A program made the translations under genes and the position numbers. This document shows positions 7,901 through 8,250 of a stretch of 8,250 bases of DNA, one piece after another. The DNA comes from JBJXGF01 sp046153015. GTDB taxonomy: Bacteria > Actinomycetota > Acidimicrobiia > Acidimicrobiales > CAIXPF01. The notes beneath the pieces are model-generated. The model did not search any database, was not told the origin of the DNA, and saw only the letters and a program-made list of their open reading frames with translations. Location of the stretch: contig JBJXGF010000372.1 of assembly GCA_046153015.1 (NCBI GenBank), positions 1-8,250 on the forward strand, given 5' to 3'. The first letter of the stretch is position 1. Each line of letters opens with the position of its first letter.

Positions 7901-8021
7901 CGACCTCGCCGCGGTCAGCGGCGACCGGGCGCCGGCCGAGCTGGCCGCGGCCCTGGCGGCGAGCCTCGATCTCCCAGCCATCGCCCGCCGAGCCGCCGCC
8001 CTGCGATCCCGCTTTGCCTGA
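4908..8021 (+). CDS. Class III nucleotidyl cyclase-STAND/AAA ATPase-TPR fusion protein (paralogue C)
   Basis: This 1037-residue protein has the same domain order as paralogue B but is clearly more diverged in DNA and protein. The cyclase domain (1-172) shows D15 in LFTDLVGST, K55 and D59 in VVKGGGDG, and D112, V119 and R123 in DCFGTPVVEAARL. As in B, valine replaces the transition-state asparagine. The NTPase has Walker A GEPGIGKT at 226-233, Walker B LVAVFDD at 333-339 followed by VHWA, and TAGNPLYL. From about residue 500 to the end the sequence is helical and TPR-like, rich in Ala, Leu, Glu and Arg, with no LuxR DNA-binding end, signal peptide or membrane helix. Starts at 4899 (1040 residues) or 4812 (inside palindrome R2) are possible; 4908 gives identical residue numbering with B through R172. 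It is transcribed alone, divergently from the AbiEi/DUF559 gene, and is followed 18 bp later by palindrome R3. Expected role is cytosolic signal transduction; ligand and output are unknown. Confidence 0.95.
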   Translation: MPPSEHVTATVLFTDLVGSTALRLELGEDAADRLRATLDALVAEAIEAHGGRVVKGGGDGLMALFTAASDALAAAAAAQQALHHHNRSPGALGRPLMRIGLSVGDVRLEDGDCFGTPVVEAARLEAAAAPGQILCSEFVRAMARGRGGHELIPLGPLALKGLPEPVEACQLRWTPSELPDERAPLPPELAVELTKAFVGREAELAAARRLLARPSGGRLAVLWLAGEPGIGKTRLAAEIARDAHERGARVLFGRCNEDLGVPFQPFVEALRRHASGLADHELAAALRPPLARLAPELAERAAELAPPPETTPENDQYRLFEAVRSWLAGAGPLVAVFDDVHWATRPTLSLLDHVARSAEPADVVLVCTARNTAPDDRDELRRLLTELERRAELTRLELHGLGEAEVAEWVGDAALAAELHARTAGNPLYLDAARAGGSVDELARARVAQLGDEVRNLLLVAAFAGLEFDLAVVAKASRAAELAALDACEAAAAAGLLQETGADRYAFTHALVRDALRTGTSASRARRVHAALASAMEELGVGDEQVAALAHHYVEAGLVDAERALAALVRAAQRAASQFDHDEAARLYALAADRTADAEARCRLLLGEGDARLRANAFAEALDAFERVHGEALAAGLAEVAADAAIAFEDASWRPGLLGHQAARLLERALEALPDADLGRRALVTASLARAYSFSGDDVSAHRFAETGTALARACGDAAVLAAALERDVYISINTAAFVRRRPDIEEWLALTRSVGGRSELHATNFAALAAAQAGDLPALRGLTASYRALVEELHDGFFRVALRALEISMAQGRGELARAERLTEEAAQPGGADAWLEPEGVYGIRLFLLRREQDRLAEIEPALGLLTRLNPESAFWRPGLALLCAELGRLDEARRHCRIEAVAHDGNRALGLAFIAEASVAIGDAAAARAVHAELAAYRGVYLMLGGSGIALGPADRLLGLLEAALGDRRAAQTSLAAALELCRRFEAPLWEARTLCDLAAVSGDRAPAELAAALAASLDLPAIARRAAALRSRFA

Positions 8022-8039
8022 GCGCACCAGCCAAGGCGG

Positions 8040-8087
8040 AGGTTGTGTGCATCAACCCCCTACTACGGGGTCAGTGCACACAACCTC
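8040..8087. repeat. 48-bp palindromic repeat, copy R3
   Basis: The arms AGGTTGTGTGCA and TGCACACAACCT pair perfectly over 12 bp. The inner stem ACCCC/GGGGT is kept after a wobble (13/35) and two mismatches (14/34, 15/33). It lies in the 100-bp gap between the convergent stop of paralogue C (8021) and the unrecognised minus-strand gene (8122), where a bidirectional terminator would be expected. No T-tract follows either arm. Confidence 0.85.
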
Positions 8088-8121
8088 CCCGTTGTGCGGG
8101 CACGGGACGGGCCCCCGAGCT

Positions 8122-8250
8122 TCAGTTGGCCAGGTGGCCGGTGACCGATTCCCGGTCGGCGAACATGGTGGGGTTGAGCTCGCTCACCTCGACCACGGCG
8201 TCGGCGGGGATGCCGAGATCCTGCGCCGCCTTGAACAGCGCTTCGGCGTC
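8122..8250 (-). CDS. Unrecognised protein, C-terminal 42 codons (cut by window edge)
   Basis: The minus strand is open from the window edge to TGA at 8124-8122 and its composition looks coding. The visible end reads LFKAAQDLGIPADAVVEVSE, then LNPTMFADRESVTGHLAN. It is soluble and mixed in charge, without a membrane segment, and I do not recognise a family. It converges on paralogue C with palindrome R3 in between. The plus strand here has no comparable frame. Confidence 0.6.
   Translation of the reverse strand, partial: DAEALFKAAQDLGIPADAVVEVSELNPTMFADRESVTGHLAN

Noticed and set aside
1..8021. LuxR-family regulators, as in some mycobacterial cyclase-ATPase-LuxR fusions
   Set aside because: The C-termini of paralogues B and C end in helical repeat-like sequence with no LuxR helix-turn-helix motif; paralogue A's end is outside the window.
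3927..8027. Very long open frame on the minus strand (over 1300 codons) opposite paralogue C
   Set aside because: Same compositional artefact: it runs across the divergent intergenic region and through palindrome R2, and has no recognisable domain, whereas the plus strand has an intact cyclase-ATPase protein.
3719..8087. CRISPR array made of the three 48-bp repeats
   Set aside because: The copies are 1.0 and 3.2 kb apart with genes between them, are not in an array, and there are no cas genes.
1..8250. tRNA, rRNA or riboswitch genes
   Set aside because: Nothing in the short non-coding gaps resembles a tRNA cloverleaf, rRNA or a known riboswitch core.

Overview
The window is very GC-rich, with a strong third-position GC bias and long antisense reading frames that are open only because of composition. 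This composition, the cyclase-ATPase fusion family present and the AbiEi/DUF559 protein all point to a high-GC actinobacterium (Actinomycetota). A deeper lineage such as Acidimicrobiia or Thermoleophilia cannot be decided from the sequence.

Layout: (1) 1-500, minus strand: 5' part of a cyclase-fusion gene (paralogue A), cut by the window edge. (2) 497-3685, minus: complete 1062-residue class III nucleotidyl cyclase + STAND-type AAA ATPase + TPR-like helical protein (paralogue B). Its TGA stop overlaps the GTG start of paralogue A in a GTGA tetranucleotide, so the two form an operon. (3) 3731-4726 (or 4762), minus: AbiEi-type winged-helix + DUF559 nuclease-fold protein. (4) 4908-8021, plus: a third, more diverged cyclase-ATPase-TPR protein (paralogue C), divergent from the rest. 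(5) 8122-8250, minus: last 42 codons of an unrecognised gene, convergent with paralogue C.

Three copies of a 48-bp imperfect palindrome sit at the gene boundaries (3719-3766, 4790-4837, 8040-8087). They align without gaps and show paired compensatory changes in the stem. Two of them bracket the AbiEi/DUF559 gene, and one supplies that gene's last codons and stop. This repeat family and its relation to the DUF559 gene is the least explained structure in the window.

Working model: the three cyclase fusions are probably large signal-transduction ATPases in which a degenerate or atypical cyclase domain is tied to an NTP-driven switch and a C-terminal protein-interaction scaffold. The metal-binding aspartates, the purine-selecting lysine and the transition-state arginine are kept in all three, but the usual transition-state asparagine is valine. 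None of the two complete copies has a recognisable LuxR-type DNA-binding end. Paralogues A and B are a recent tandem duplication, or have been homogenised by gene conversion; C is older. Whether the AbiEi/DUF559 protein works with them or is only a repeat-associated passenger cannot be decided here.
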